DNA from: JBJFCE01 sp051888775
GTDB lineage: Bacteria; Bacillota; Clostridia; Lachnospirales; Lachnospiraceae
Direction of reading: 5' to 3'
Assembly: GCA_051888775.1 (NCBI GenBank)
Contig: JBJFCE010000032.1
Span: 1 to 64,000 of the forward strand
DNA length: 64,000 bases
Shown here: positions 6,732 to 16,807 of the stretch, one piece after another
Layout: every line of letters begins with the position of its first letter
How positions within the stretch are numbered: the stretch's first letter is position 1
Notes under the pieces: model-generated
Database searches by the model: none
Told to the model about the DNA's origin: nothing
Seen by the model: the letters and a program-made list of their open reading frames with translations, nothing else
Made by a program: the position numbers and the translations under genes

Positions 6732-9380
6732 ATGGCTGAATTGTCACCGATGATGCAGCATTATCTGGACACAAAAGAAAAATATAAGGACTGCATTCTT
6801 TTTTATCGTCTCGGCGATTTTTATGAAATGTTTTATGACGATGCGATTACGGTTTCCCGGGAACTGGAACTGACGCTGACCGGAAAACAGTGCGGACTGG
6901 AAGAGCGCGCACCCATGTGCGGCGTACCGTATCATGCCGTGGACGGATACTTAAACCGTCTGGTTGCTAAGGGCTATAAGGTTGCAATCTGTGAGCAGAT
7001 GGAAGATCCGAAGTTTGCCAAAGGTATGGTAAAACGGGAAGTTACGAGAATCGTCACGCCCGGTACGAATGTGGAAAGCCAGTCCATTGAGGACGGAAAG
7101 AACAATTACCTGATGGCGGTTGTCTATATGCAGAGCCGAATCGGCATCTCGATCGTCGATGTTTCAACAGGAGATTATTATCTGACAGAGGTTGAGGATG
7201 ATCGTAAGCTTTTAGACGAGATCAGCAAGTATTGTCCGTCCGAGATCATCTGCAATGAAGCTTTTTTGATGAGTAGCGTGGACATCGAGGATCTGCGCAG
7301 CAGACTCCATATCTGCATCAATCAGTTGGAACCGTGGTATTTTGATGATGATGCCTGCAAAAAAGCGCTGATGAAGCACTTTAAGGTACATGTGCTGACA
7401 GGACTTGGACTGGATGATTTTCCGAACGGTCTGATTGCGGCAGGTGCTGTCATGCTGTACTTAAACGAGACCCAGAAGATCGCTATGACGCATATTACGC
7501 ATTTGTATCCGTATCTGACGAGCAAGTATATGTTGCTTGACAGTGCGACCAGACGGAATCTGGAACTGTCCGAAACGCTGCGTGAGAAAACAAAGCGCGG
7601 CAGCCTTTTATGGGTACTTGATAAGACAAAAACAGCAATGGGTGCCAGAACCTTAAGAAGCTATATTGAGCAGCCGTTGATCGACAAGGCAGAAATTGAA
7701 GAACGCCTGGATGCCGTAACGGAGTTATGTAACGATGCGGTTGCCAGAGATGAAATACGCGAGTATCTGAATCCGATCTATGATCTGGAACGCCTACTCG
7801 GACGTGTCAGCTACCAGACTGCCAATCCGCGAGATCTGATCGCATTCCGTAACTCTTTAAGTATGCTGCCCGGCATTAAAATCGTACTGAACGGCTTTAC
7901 GGGAAGCATGTTGAAGAAGATCAATGCCGATATCGATGCACTGGAAGATGTCTGTCAGCTGATTGAAGATGCGATCGATGATGAGGAACCTCCGATCACA
8001 ATTCGTGAGGGCGGAATCATCAAGGACGGCTTTGATGAAGATATTGACAGGCTGCGCCGTGCCAAGACGGAAGGAAAAGACTGGCTTGCACGTCTGGAAA
8101 ATGAAGACCGTGAACGTACCGGTATCAAGAATCTGAAGATTAAGTACAACAAGGTATTCGGTTATTATTTTGAGGTAACAAATTCCTTTAAGGATCTTGT
8201 GCCGGATGACTATATCAGAAAACAGACTTTAACAAATGCAGAGCGTTATACGACGCCGAAGTTAAAGGAGCTGGAGGATACGATCTTAAATGCCGAGGAC
8301 AAGCTGTATACACTGGAATATGATCTGTTCTGCAAGATCCGTGATACGATTGCGGCAGAACTTGAGCGTATCCAGAAGACTGCCAAAGCGATTGCAAGAC
8401 TGGATGTATTCTGCTCTTTGTCGCTTGTGGCAGAGCGAAACCGTTATGTACGTCCGACGATCAACGAAAAAGGCGTGATTGACATCAAAGCCGGAAGACA
8501 TCCGGTTGTTGAGCAGATGATCGATCATGATATGTTCGTATCAAATGATACGTATCTTGACAATAACAAGCATGGTGTTTCGATCATTACGGGACCGAAT
8601 ATGGCAGGAAAATCCACATATATGCGCCAGACGGCTCTGATCGTACTGATGGCGCAGATCGGTTCCTTTGTTCCGGCAAAAAGTGCGGATATCGGACTGG
8701 TTGACCGTATTTTTACCCGTGTCGGCGCTTCCGATGACCTTGCTTCCGGTCAGAGTACCTTCATGGTCGAGATGAACGAGGTTGCGAACATCCTGCGCAA
8801 TGCGACACCGAAATCGCTTTTGATCTTAGACGAGATCGGACGCGGAACTTCCACCTTTGACGGACTGGCAATCGCATGGGCGGTGATAGAGCATATCAGC
8901 AACAAGAAGATTCTTGGTGCCAAGACCTTGTTTGCAACGCATTATCATGAACTGACGGAGCTGGAAGGCAAGATCGGCAATGTCAACAACTATTGTATCG
9001 CAGTTAAGGAAAACGGTGATGATATCGTATTTTTAAGAAAGATCATAAAGGGTGGCGCGGATAAGAGCTACGGTATTCAGGTTGCCAAGCTTGCCGGTGT
9101 GCCGGATATGGTCATTGACCGTGCCAAAGAGATTGCAAAGCAGTTAGACGATAATGATATCACGGAAAAAGTACAAAGTATTGCAGTAGAACAAAAGACA
9201 GACAAGAAGAAGCCTGTTCGCTATGACGAGGTAGATCTGGAACAGATGTCTTTGTTTGATACGGTAAAGGATGAGGATATCGTACAGGAATTAAAAGAGA
9301 TCGATATTACCAATCTGACGCCGATGGATGCATTAAACACATTATACCGTCTGCAAAACAAGTTAAAAAACCGTTGGTAA
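6732..9380 (+). CDS. mutS: DNA mismatch repair protein MutS
   Basis: Recognises base mismatches and small loops and recruits MutL. The 882 residues show the mismatch-binding wedge FYEMF near residue 33, the lever/clamp region, then the ABC ATPase with Walker A GPNMAGKST near residue 622, SIGNATURE-like ASDDLASGQSTFMVEM and Walker B LLILDEIGRGTS. A C-terminal extension (DLEQMSLFDTV) resembles a beta-clamp-binding peptide, QMSLF. A TTG four codons upstream is in frame, but GAAAGG at about 6713 sits almost against it, so the ATG at 6732 is preferred. mutL follows after 62 nt. Confidence 0.97.
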   Translation: MAELSPMMQHYLDTKEKYKDCILFYRLGDFYEMFYDDAITVSRELELTLTGKQCGLEERAPMCGVPYHAVDGYLNRLVAKGYKVAICEQMEDPKFAKGMVKREVTRIVTPGTNVESQSIEDGKNNYLMAVVYMQSRIGISIVDVSTGDYYLTEVEDDRKLLDEISKYCPSEIICNEAFLMSSVDIEDLRSRLHICINQLEPWYFDDDACKKALMKHFKVHVLTGLGLDDFPNGLIAAGAVMLYLNETQKIAMTHITHLYPYLTSKYMLLDSATRRNLELSETLREKTKRGSLLWVLDKTKTAMGARTLRSYIEQPLIDKAEIEERLDAVTELCNDAVARDEIREYLNPIYDLERLLGRVSYQTANPRDLIAFRNSLSMLPGIKIVLNGFTGSMLKKINADIDALEDVCQLIEDAIDDEEPPITIREGGIIKDGFDEDIDRLRRAKTEGKDWLARLENEDRERTGIKNLKIKYNKVFGYYFEVTNSFKDLVPDDYIRKQTLTNAERYTTPKLKELEDTILNAEDKLYTLEYDLFCKIRDTIAAELERIQKTAKAIARLDVFCSLSLVAERNRYVRPTINEKGVIDIKAGRHPVVEQMIDHDMFVSNDTYLDNNKHGVSIITGPNMAGKSTYMRQTALIVLMAQIGSFVPAKSADIGLVDRIFTRVGASDDLASGQSTFMVEMNEVANILRNATPKSLLILDEIGRGTSTFDGLAIAWAVIEHISNKKILGAKTLFATHYHELTELEGKIGNVNNYCIAVKENGDDIVFLRKIIKGGADKSYGIQVAKLAGVPDMVIDRAKEIAKQLDDNDITEKVQSIAVEQKTDKKKPVRYDEVDLEQMSLFDTVKDEDIVQELKEIDITNLTPMDALNTLYRLQNKLKNRW

Positions 9381-9442
9381 ATTCAGAAATTATCAAGATA
9401 GGATAGAACCCACATCAGCCACACACAAAGAGAGGAACGGAT

Positions 9443-11476
9443 ATGCCGGAAATAGCAGTATTAGATCCCGGAACAATTGATAAGATCGCCGCAGGAGAGG
9501 TTGTGGAACGTCCGGTCAGCGTCGTAAAGGAGCTTGTGGAAAATGCCATGGATGCCGGTGCCGATGCGATCACTGTTGAGATACAGGAGGGCGGTGTCAG
9601 CTTCATCCGTGTCACCGACAACGGAAACGGCATTCCCGCAGCACAGGTACGGACTGCATTTTTGCGTCATGCGACAAGCAAGATCCGAAATGTCGAGGAT
9701 CTGCTTCATGTAACCTCGCTTGGTTTTCGCGGGGAAGCACTTTCCAGTATTGCGGCAGTTGCAAAAGTGGAGCTTGTTACCAAGACACCGGAGGAACTGA
9801 CAGGTGTACGCTATGAGCTGGAGGGCGGCAAAGAGACCTCTTTTTCACAAGTCGGAGCACCGGACGGAACGACTATTATGGTGCGTAATCTGTTCTATAA
9901 TATTCCCGTGCGCCGTAAGTTCTTAAAATCCTACGCAACGGAAGGCAGCTATATTGCCGATCTGATGGAGCATCTGGCGCTTTCCAGACCCGAGATCTCT
10001 TTTAAATTTGTCATGAATAAAGATGTTCGCTTTCATACGAGCGGAAACGGCAATTTAAAAGAAGTCATTTACCGGATTTACGGAAGAGATGTGTCGGAAA
10101 GTCTGCTTTCGGTTACGTGCGAGGATCACGGAATCCGGATTACGGGTTATATCGGTAAGCCGGAAATGAACCGCGCCAACCGCAATTTTGAAATCTATTT
10201 TGTCAATCACAGGTATATCAGAAGTGCTGTGGTCTCCAGAGCGGTCGAAGAAGCCTATAAGCCTTTTCTGATGCAGCACAAATATCCGTTCTGCGTGCTT
10301 TCTATTGAGATTGCAGCAGACGAAATCGATGTCAATGTTCATCCTTCCAAAATGGAAATCCGTTTTATCAGGCAGATGGAATTTTACGATATGATGTGCC
10401 GGAGCATTTCGCAGACACTGAGCGGAAAAGAACTGATTCCCGATGTCATATTGGATGAAAAGAAGCGCCGGCAGGAATCGGAAGCGGAGCAAAAAGATCT
10501 TGTGAAAGATGCCCCTGAGCCGTTTGAAAAAAGCAGGATTTTGCAGACTCCTGGGTTAAAAGCGGAGACCGAGTTTTTTGTAGCGGAAAGCACACCTGTG
10601 TATCAGGTGTCTTCAAACAACAGTATGGCGCATGCATCTGTTGCAGCAAAAGCAACCGCAGATGTTACAAAGGAGACAGAAGAAGATTCCTTTTTTACAA
10701 GTACCGGTGAAAAGCCCGTGAATCCGGCCGTGTCCCCTGCATCCGCACCGCGTATTTTCGGTATGCCCGCATCACAACAGGAGGGGCAGGCACCGGATCT
10801 TCGTGGAAATATCATAAAACAGAAGGATCAGATCATCGTGGAAAATCCGATCCAGATGGAACTGTTTCCGGATAAGCTGTTGACACAGGAGGCTTTAAAG
10901 GAGCATCGGATTCTGGGACAGATCTTTGATACTTACTGGCTTGTTGCCTTTAAAGATAAGTTATTTATCATCGATCAGCATGCAGCACATGAAAAAGTGA
11001 AATATGAACGCTTGATGAAGCATTTGCAGGAAAAAGAAATTCCTTCCCAGATGTTGAATCCGCCGATCATTTTAACATTAAATGCAAAGAGTCGCGGTGT
11101 ATTGGACGAATATCAGGACTGCTTTGCCGGGCTTGGTTTTGAAATCGAAGAATTCGGCGGCAATGAGTTCGCAATCCGTGCGGTGCCGATGGATCTGTAC
11201 GGCTGCGATGAAAAGCAGCTCTTTGAAGAAGTGCTGGATGAACTGGCTGACGGACCTGTCAAGGGAACGCCTGAGGTCATCAACAGCAAAATCGCATCTA
11301 TGGCATGTAAATCCGCAGTCAAGGGAAATACTGCTCTAAGTCTACAGGAAGCAAAAGAGCTGATCGATGAGCTTCTGACATTGGAAAATCCGTACCACTG
11401 CCCGCACGGCAGACCGACGATTATCTCTATGTCAAAATATGAAATCGAAAAGAAGTTTAAACGGATTGTTACATGA
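9443..11476 (+). CDS. mutL: DNA mismatch repair protein MutL with endonuclease motif
   Basis: GHKL ATPase partner of MutS. The N-terminal 330 residues carry IDKIAAGEVVERP, DNGNGI and TSLGFRGEAL, the three ATP-lid motifs. After a low-complexity linker (residues about 340-480, rich in A, E, S and P) comes the dimerisation domain with the metal-dependent endonuclease motif DQHAAHEKVKYE near residue 512. That motif marks MutL proteins that nick DNA themselves, which is expected where MutH is absent. The C-terminal CPHGRPT, another endonuclease-site element, is also intact. AGAGAGG precedes the ATG. Confidence 0.97.
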   Translation: MPEIAVLDPGTIDKIAAGEVVERPVSVVKELVENAMDAGADAITVEIQEGGVSFIRVTDNGNGIPAAQVRTAFLRHATSKIRNVEDLLHVTSLGFRGEALSSIAAVAKVELVTKTPEELTGVRYELEGGKETSFSQVGAPDGTTIMVRNLFYNIPVRRKFLKSYATEGSYIADLMEHLALSRPEISFKFVMNKDVRFHTSGNGNLKEVIYRIYGRDVSESLLSVTCEDHGIRITGYIGKPEMNRANRNFEIYFVNHRYIRSAVVSRAVEEAYKPFLMQHKYPFCVLSIEIAADEIDVNVHPSKMEIRFIRQMEFYDMMCRSISQTLSGKELIPDVILDEKKRRQESEAEQKDLVKDAPEPFEKSRILQTPGLKAETEFFVAESTPVYQVSSNNSMAHASVAAKATADVTKETEEDSFFTSTGEKPVNPAVSPASAPRIFGMPASQQEGQAPDLRGNIIKQKDQIIVENPIQMELFPDKLLTQEALKEHRILGQIFDTYWLVAFKDKLFIIDQHAAHEKVKYERLMKHLQEKEIPSQMLNPPIILTLNAKSRGVLDEYQDCFAGLGFEIEEFGGNEFAIRAVPMDLYGCDEKQLFEEVLDELADGPVKGTPEVINSKIASMACKSAVKGNTALSLQEAKELIDELLTLENPYHCPHGRPTIISMSKYEIEKKFKRIVT

Positions 11477-11497
11477 CATCCGATAAGGAGTATTGCT

Positions 11498-12445
11498 TTG
11501 GAACAGCAAAAAAAGAAACTGATCGTTTTAACCGGACCGACTGCGGTCGGCAAGACCAAATTGTCTATTCAACTTGCAAAAGCCATCGGCGGAGAAATCA
11601 TCTCCGCCGATTCCATGCAGGTCTACCGCGGTATGGATATCGGTTCTGCTAAGATCACGGAGGAAGAAAAAGAAGGTATTCCGCATTATCTCATTGATGT
11701 GCTGGATCCTTCCGAAGAATTTAATATTGTTCTGTTTCAACAGCTGGCAAAGGAAGCGATCAAACAGATCCATGAAAAGGGCAAAATTCCGATCCTTGCG
11801 GGCGGAACAGGTTTTTACATCCAGTCCGTGCTCTATGACATTGATTTTTCCGAACATGATGAAAAGGACGGAATCCGTGATGAGCTAGAAGCAATTGCAA
11901 AAGAAGAACAGGGACCGCACAGGCTGCATGAGCGTTTAAAAGAGGTCGATCTCGAATCTGCAAAGATCATTCACGAAAACAATGTCAAGCGCGTGATCCG
12001 CGCACTGGAGTTTTATGAAGAAACCGGCATGCGGATTTCCGAACATAACAAAGAACAGCATCAAAAGGAATCACCGTATGATGTTTCCTATTTTGTATTA
12101 AATGATGATCGCCCCAAGGTATATGAGCGCATTGACAAGCGTGTAGATCTTATGATAAAAGCCGGACTGGTGGAAGAGGTACGCCGATTAAAGGAGCAGG
12201 GCTGCCGTCGGGACATGGTCTCCATGCAGGGACTCGGTTATAAAGAGATTCTGGATTATCTGGACGGAGAAATTCCTTTGGAGGAAGCAATTTACCGTAT
12301 TAAGCGCGATACCAGACACTTTGCAAAACGCCAGATCACGTGGTTCAAACGCGAGCGGGATGTTGTCTGGCTTGACAGAAGCGCATACGGAGACAGTGAT
12401 GAGCGGATCCTTGCAGCAATGCTGGAGATTTTATCAAGATCATAA
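11498..12445 (+). CDS. miaA: tRNA dimethylallyltransferase
   Basis: Transfers the isopentenyl group from DMAPP to A37 of tRNA, producing i6A for MiaB. The 315-residue protein has the P-loop GPTAVGKTKLS near residue 13, DSMQVYRGMDIG near 38, and the substrate loop LAGGTGFYIQSVLY near 100. The start is TTG at 11498, set by ATAAGGAG 7 nt upstream; no nearer ATG gives the P-loop. It follows mutL after 21 nt, the same mutSL-miaA order as in Bacillus, but no hfq gene follows. Confidence 0.96.
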   Translation: MEQQKKKLIVLTGPTAVGKTKLSIQLAKAIGGEIISADSMQVYRGMDIGSAKITEEEKEGIPHYLIDVLDPSEEFNIVLFQQLAKEAIKQIHEKGKIPILAGGTGFYIQSVLYDIDFSEHDEKDGIRDELEAIAKEEQGPHRLHERLKEVDLESAKIIHENNVKRVIRALEFYEETGMRISEHNKEQHQKESPYDVSYFVLNDDRPKVYERIDKRVDLMIKAGLVEEVRRLKEQGCRRDMVSMQGLGYKEILDYLDGEIPLEEAIYRIKRDTRHFAKRQITWFKRERDVVWLDRSAYGDSDERILAAMLEILSRS

Positions 12446-12495
12446 ATTCATGTATAAGTCTTACAATACAGTAAAATCAAATAACGGAGGACATG

Positions 12496-13803
12496 ATGAA
12501 TACTTATAAAATGTACGAAGAGATGGGAATCTCCAAGGAAGTATATGAAGCGGGAGAGGCAGTGATTCATGCGCTGCGGGAGCGGTTTGACGCGATTGAT
12601 ACAAGGGCAGAATGGAATCAGTTAAAGGTTATCAAAGCAATGCAGGATGCAAAAGTATCCGAGGCATGTCTGCTCGGAACGACCGGTTACGGCTATGGAG
12701 ATATCGGACGTGATACGTTGGAGCAGGTATATGCCAATGTATTTCATACCGAGGATGCACTGGTACGTCCTCAGATCACCTGCGGTACACATGCGCTGGC
12801 ACTTGCCCTGATGAGCAATCTGCGTCCGGGCGATGAATTGTTGTCCCCGGTCGGAAAGCCGTATGATACACTGGAAGAAGTGATCGGTATCCGCCCGTCC
12901 AAGGGCTCTCTTGCCGAATACGGAATCACCTACAAGCAGGTGGATCTTCTGCCGGACGGAGGCTTTGATTATGAGAATATCAGAAAAGCAATCAACGAAA
13001 AGACAAAGCTTGTGACGATCCAGCGTTCCAAAGGGTATCAAGCAAGACCGACATTATCTGTTAAAGGAATCGGAGAACTGATTTCTTTTATCAAAGAGAT
13101 CAAACCCGATGTGATCTGTATGGTCGATAACTGCTATGGTGAATTTGTCGAGGAATATGAGCCTTCCGATGTCGGCGCGGATATGGTGGTCGGTTCCCTG
13201 ATCAAGAATCCTGGCGGCGGACTGGCACCGATCGGAGGCTATATTGCCGGAAAAAAGGAATGCGTTGAAAATGCAGCGTTCCGCTTAACATCTCCCGGAC
13301 TCGGAAAAGAAGTCGGAGCCTCGCTTGGTGTCCTGACATCTTTCTATCAGGGCTTATTTATGGCACCAACCGTAACGGCGTCCGCATTAAAAGGAGCGAT
13401 CTTTGCGGCCAATCTGTTTGAACGCTGCGGTTTTTCCTGTGTCCCAAATGCAAAAGAAGACCGCCACGATATCATTCAGGCGATCACCTTCGGCAATCCG
13501 GAAGGTGTCATTGCATTCTGCCAGGCGATTCAGGCTGCGGCAAGTGTAGACAGCTTTGTAACGCCGGAGCCGTGGGATATGCCCGGCTACGACAGCAAGG
13601 TCATTATGGCGGCAGGTGCTTTTGTGTCCGGTTCTTCCATCGAACTTTCCGCAGACGGACCGATCAAGCCTCCGTATTCCGTCTTCTTCCAAGGCGGACT
13701 GACCTGGGAGCACGCAAAATTCGGTATCCTAAAAGCCTTCCAAAGCTTCGCCGACAAAGGTCTTATCACCAAAGATCAGATCCATACAATTAAAACAATT
13801 TAA
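12496..13803 (+). CDS. PLP-dependent methionine gamma-lyase family (aluminium-resistance) protein
   Basis: A fold-type I PLP enzyme of the COG4100 family (B. subtilis YnbB), 435 residues. The lysine expected to bind PLP lies in VVGSLIKNPGGGLAPIGGYI near residue 235, followed by SPGLGKEVGASLG. The acid/aromatic cluster VDNCYGEFVEEYEPSD near residue 214 fits the cofactor pocket. The family is annotated as cystathionine beta-lyase-like or aluminium resistance protein; the real substrate is not established. Two ATGs are adjacent (12493, 12496); GGAGG ends at 12490, so 12496 has the better spacing. Its position after miaA mirrors Bacillus. Confidence 0.88.
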   Translation: MNTYKMYEEMGISKEVYEAGEAVIHALRERFDAIDTRAEWNQLKVIKAMQDAKVSEACLLGTTGYGYGDIGRDTLEQVYANVFHTEDALVRPQITCGTHALALALMSNLRPGDELLSPVGKPYDTLEEVIGIRPSKGSLAEYGITYKQVDLLPDGGFDYENIRKAINEKTKLVTIQRSKGYQARPTLSVKGIGELISFIKEIKPDVICMVDNCYGEFVEEYEPSDVGADMVVGSLIKNPGGGLAPIGGYIAGKKECVENAAFRLTSPGLGKEVGASLGVLTSFYQGLFMAPTVTASALKGAIFAANLFERCGFSCVPNAKEDRHDIIQAITFGNPEGVIAFCQAIQAAASVDSFVTPEPWDMPGYDSKVIMAAGAFVSGSSIELSADGPIKPPYSVFFQGGLTWEHAKFGILKAFQSFADKGLITKDQIHTIKTI

Positions 13804-14188
13804 GCAAAGCATCACAACACATATATAAATCCTTCTACAAATTGCCCCACAAACAGCTTTCGGGTAGCCGGGCGTATAAATCCTTCGTCTGGCGGTCCTT
13901 GAAAAACGCCGGCACTTAGCGAGGTCTTTTCGAGCTTAGTGCCGCTGCGCTTTTTCACGGAGTGAGAACGTGCCGCCAGACGAAGGATTTCATACGCCCG
14001 GCTACCCGAAAGCGTCCCGCGTGCTATATATTTTTTCTGAAATTTCAATGAAGTTCTATACATGAATTTCGGAATGTGATAAAATTATACAATACGCAGA
14101 AGATATTTTTGTCTGTATTCACGAAAAGAATACTGCCAAATTCTTCACCATCCTCAAACATGTGAATGTACCTTGGAGAGTAAAGTCC
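13804..14188. other. Gene-free stretch holding the divergent hairpin repeat (copy D)
   Basis: The 385 bp between the PLP enzyme and radC contain the hairpin element at 13857-14012 and AT-rich flanks. Candidate -10-like sequences (TAAAAT, TATACA) lie around 14078-14092, but I see no convincing -35 partner. No coding frame with a good start or homology is visible. Confidence 0.7.
13857..14012. repeat. Long-hairpin repeat, divergent copy D
   Basis: The arm 13857-13895 pairs with 13973-14012 over about 39 bp with one extra base. Between them lies an inner hairpin (CGGCACTTAGC with GCTTAGTGCCG, one T-T mismatch), then CGGAGTGAGAACGTGCC. The layout arm, inner hairpin, G-rich GTGAG..CGTGCC segment, arm is that of copies B and C, but the bases differ almost everywhere. 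I treat it as a relative by architecture and by the GTGCC junction, which is weaker than sequence identity. Confidence 0.75.
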
Positions 14189-14881
14189 ATGATTGAGGGT
14201 ATACTTATGAAAAAACAAAATATCGACAGACCATACGAAAAATTCATGGCATTCGGACCAGCGTACCTGACGGATGCGGAGCTTTTGGCGATCATTATCC
14301 GGACAGGTACAAAAGGCGAAGATGCACTGGAGCTTGCCAAGCGGATTCTTTCTCTTGGCGGCAACCGCGACGGATTACTGGGACTGCATCATCTGACACT
14401 GAATCAGCTTTTGTCGGTACACGGAATCGGTGAAGTGAAAGCCGTACGGCTCAAATGTATCGCAGAATTGTCCAGCCGGATTGCGGAGACCAGAGCATTG
14501 CAGCGGATTCAGTTTGAAAGACCGCAGCTTGTGGCAGAATATTATATGGAGCAGATGCGGCATCTGGAATATGAAAAGATCATCTGCATCATGCTGGATA
14601 ATAAAGTGCGGATGATCAGCGAGCAGACAATATCGACCGGAACGGTCAATAAATCCATTCTGTCTGCACGTGACATTTTTATGAAAGCATTGGAACAGCA
14701 TGCCGTATATATTATGCTGTTGCATAATCATCCGAGCGGAGATCCGACACCGAGCGGGGAAGATGTTACTGCGACAAAACAGATCCGTGCTGCCGGGAAT
14801 ATGCTGCAGATTCCGCTTTTGGACCACATTGTGATCGGTGACGGAAGGTATATCAGTATGGTAGAGCAGGGTATGTTATAA
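14189..14881 (+). CDS. radC: RadC-family (JAB/MPN) protein
   Basis: A 230-residue protein with an N-terminal helix-hairpin-helix region (GPAYLTDAELLAIIIRTG... LLSVHGIGEVKAVRLK) and the C-terminal JAB metalloprotease-like domain with HNHPSGDPTPSGED near residue 182. Despite the name, a DNA repair role is not established for this family. GGAGAG 10 nt upstream supports the ATG at 14189; the longer frame from a GTG at 14162 lacks an RBS. It is followed after 35 nt by mreB, the same radC-mreBCD order as in Bacillus. Confidence 0.93.
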   Translation: MIEGILMKKQNIDRPYEKFMAFGPAYLTDAELLAIIIRTGTKGEDALELAKRILSLGGNRDGLLGLHHLTLNQLLSVHGIGEVKAVRLKCIAELSSRIAETRALQRIQFERPQLVAEYYMEQMRHLEYEKIICIMLDNKVRMISEQTISTGTVNKSILSARDIFMKALEQHAVYIMLLHNHPSGDPTPSGEDVTATKQIRAAGNMLQIPLLDHIVIGDGRYISMVEQGML

Positions 14882-14916
14882 AAACAGGAGAAGAAGCTCA
14901 GAAAGGGGAAAACAAG

Positions 14917-15930
14917 TTGGGAAACAACGTCTTTGGTATTGATCTTGGTACCAGCAACATTAAGATTTACAGTAAAAATGAGGATGCGATCGTAGTAGAA
15001 AAAAATATGATCGCGATTGAAAATAAAAATACACTTTTTGCTTATGGTGATTCTGCATATGAAATGTATGAGAAAGCACCTGCCAACATCCGTATTTCTT
15101 ATCCGTTATGCAATGGTGTCATTGCGGACATTCAGAATATGCAGCTGCTTGTCAAATATTTTATCAGCGATATCTGTAAAGGGAATATACGACCGTCCGA
15201 TTTTTATATTGCCGTGCCGACGGATGTTACAGAAGTAGAAAAGAGGGCATTTTATGACCTGATTAAGGATGCAGGAGTTCGTGCCAAAAAGATCATGGTT
15301 GTGGAAAAAGCTGTTGCAGATGGTCTCGGACTGGATATCGATGTTAAAAATTCGCAGGGTGTTCTGGTTGTAAACGTCGGCTATGATACGACCGAGATTT
15401 CCATTCTTTCTCTGGGCGGTATTGTATTGAGCAAGCTGATCAAAGTCGGCGGACAGAAATTTGATGATGCGATCCGTAATGCTATCCGTCGTGAATACAG
15501 CCTGATGATCGGCGGAAAAACTGCGGAAAAAGTAAAGATGGCACTTGGCGAGTTGGAGGAGAGCGGAGATAACGCTGTTGTATACGGACGTGATATCGTG
15601 ACCGGACTTCCGGTAGAACGCGAGATTCCGACCACCTTGGTGGACGAATGTTTAAAGGAGCATTTTGCAACGATCATAGACAATATCAAGGTGATTTTGG
15701 AGCGAACTCCGCCGGAACTGGCAGCGGATATTTACAGACACGGTCTGTATCTGACAGGTGGTGCGTCTCAGGTCGTACATTTATCCGAACTCATCGCCAA
15801 AGGAACGGGCTTAAAAGTCAATACCATTGACAATCCGATTTCCAGTGTTGCACTCGGGCTTGCAAAGATTATCAAGGAAGATCACTATAAATCCGTAGCA
15901 TATGCTATCGAAGGAATGAGCAGATCATGA
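14917..15930 (+). CDS. mreB: Rod shape-determining protein MreB/Mbl
   Basis: Actin-like filament protein guiding lateral wall synthesis on the inner membrane face. The 337 residues contain the phosphate-1 motif FGIDLGTSNIKIY at residue 5, VVNVGYDTTEIS near 150, and LTGGASQV near 285, the adenosine motif. It is rather divergent from Bacillus MreB (SNIK instead of ANTL), so a specific MreB versus Mbl call is not made. Translation starts at TTG, with AAAGGGG 8 nt before it. Its last 4 bases overlap mreC (ATGA), indicating translational coupling. Confidence 0.95.
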   Translation: MGNNVFGIDLGTSNIKIYSKNEDAIVVEKNMIAIENKNTLFAYGDSAYEMYEKAPANIRISYPLCNGVIADIQNMQLLVKYFISDICKGNIRPSDFYIAVPTDVTEVEKRAFYDLIKDAGVRAKKIMVVEKAVADGLGLDIDVKNSQGVLVVNVGYDTTEISILSLGGIVLSKLIKVGGQKFDDAIRNAIRREYSLMIGGKTAEKVKMALGELEESGDNAVVYGRDIVTGLPVEREIPTTLVDECLKEHFATIIDNIKVILERTPPELAADIYRHGLYLTGGASQVVHLSELIAKGTGLKVNTIDNPISSVALGLAKIIKEDHYKSVAYAIEGMSRS

Positions 15931-16793
15931 GTCCTGTAATAAAGAAAAAAGGTGAGCGTTATCATCTGCCAAGTAAATATATGTTGTTGATTCTGACGAT
16001 TCTGTGCGTCGGACTGATGCTGATCACACTGACAACCGACCTGTTCCGCGGTCCGTTGAATAAGGTCGCGGGATATATCGTGACACCGTTTCAGGCGGGT
16101 GTGAGTGAAGTTGGCGGCTATCTGAGCAATCGTGCGGATGAACTGGTTCAGATCAGAGATCTGTTGCGTGAAAATGAAGAACTGAAGCAGCTTGTGAATG
16201 AACAGAGTCTACAGATCATCCAGCTTCAGCAGGACCGTTATGAATTAAACAATCTAAGGGAACTATATGATCTGGATCAGGAATATCAGGAATATGATAA
16301 GATCGGTGCACGGATCATTGCGGCAGACGGAAACTGGTTTTCCACCTTCTTAATCAACAAAGGCTTAAATGACGGGCTGTCGCTGGATATGAATGTTATT
16401 GCCGACGGTGGTCTGGTTGGACGTATCACAGCAATCGGTCCAAACTGGGCAAGGGTAACTTCTATTATTGCCGACAATGCCAATGTCAGCGGTATGGTGC
16501 TTTCCACCGCTGACCGTTTGATCGTATCCGGAAGTCTGGAGCTGATGAGCAGAGGAGAGATCTCTTTTTCCCAGCTGATCGATTCTGACGATCAGGTTGC
16601 GATCGGTGATAAAATTGTAACCTCCAATATATCGGATAAATATCTCCCCGGAATTCTGATCGGATACATAACCGAAATCAATACGGATTCCAACAATCTT
16701 TCAAAATCCGGTTATTTGACGCCTGCCGTTGATTTTGAGCATTTAGATGAGGTTTTAGTTATTCTGGAGGTTAAGCAGACAGTACAGGAATAG
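15927..16793 (+). CDS. mreC: Rod shape-determining protein MreC
   Basis: A membrane-anchored periplasm-side scaffold of the elongation machinery, 288 residues. A single membrane segment at residues about 17-37 is followed by a coiled coil (about 65-105, LLRENEELKQLVNEQSLQIIQLQQ) and the beta-rich MreC domain with VIADGGLVGRIT near residue 152. It overlaps mreB by 4 nt and is 14 nt from mreD. Confidence 0.95.
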   Translation: MSPVIKKKGERYHLPSKYMLLILTILCVGLMLITLTTDLFRGPLNKVAGYIVTPFQAGVSEVGGYLSNRADELVQIRDLLRENEELKQLVNEQSLQIIQLQQDRYELNNLRELYDLDQEYQEYDKIGARIIAADGNWFSTFLINKGLNDGLSLDMNVIADGGLVGRITAIGPNWARVTSIIADNANVSGMVLSTADRLIVSGSLELMSRGEISFSQLIDSDDQVAIGDKIVTSNISDKYLPGILIGYITEINTDSNNLSKSGYLTPAVDFEHLDEVLVILEVKQTVQE

Positions 16794-16807
16794 GGTAGAA
16801 GCAAATT

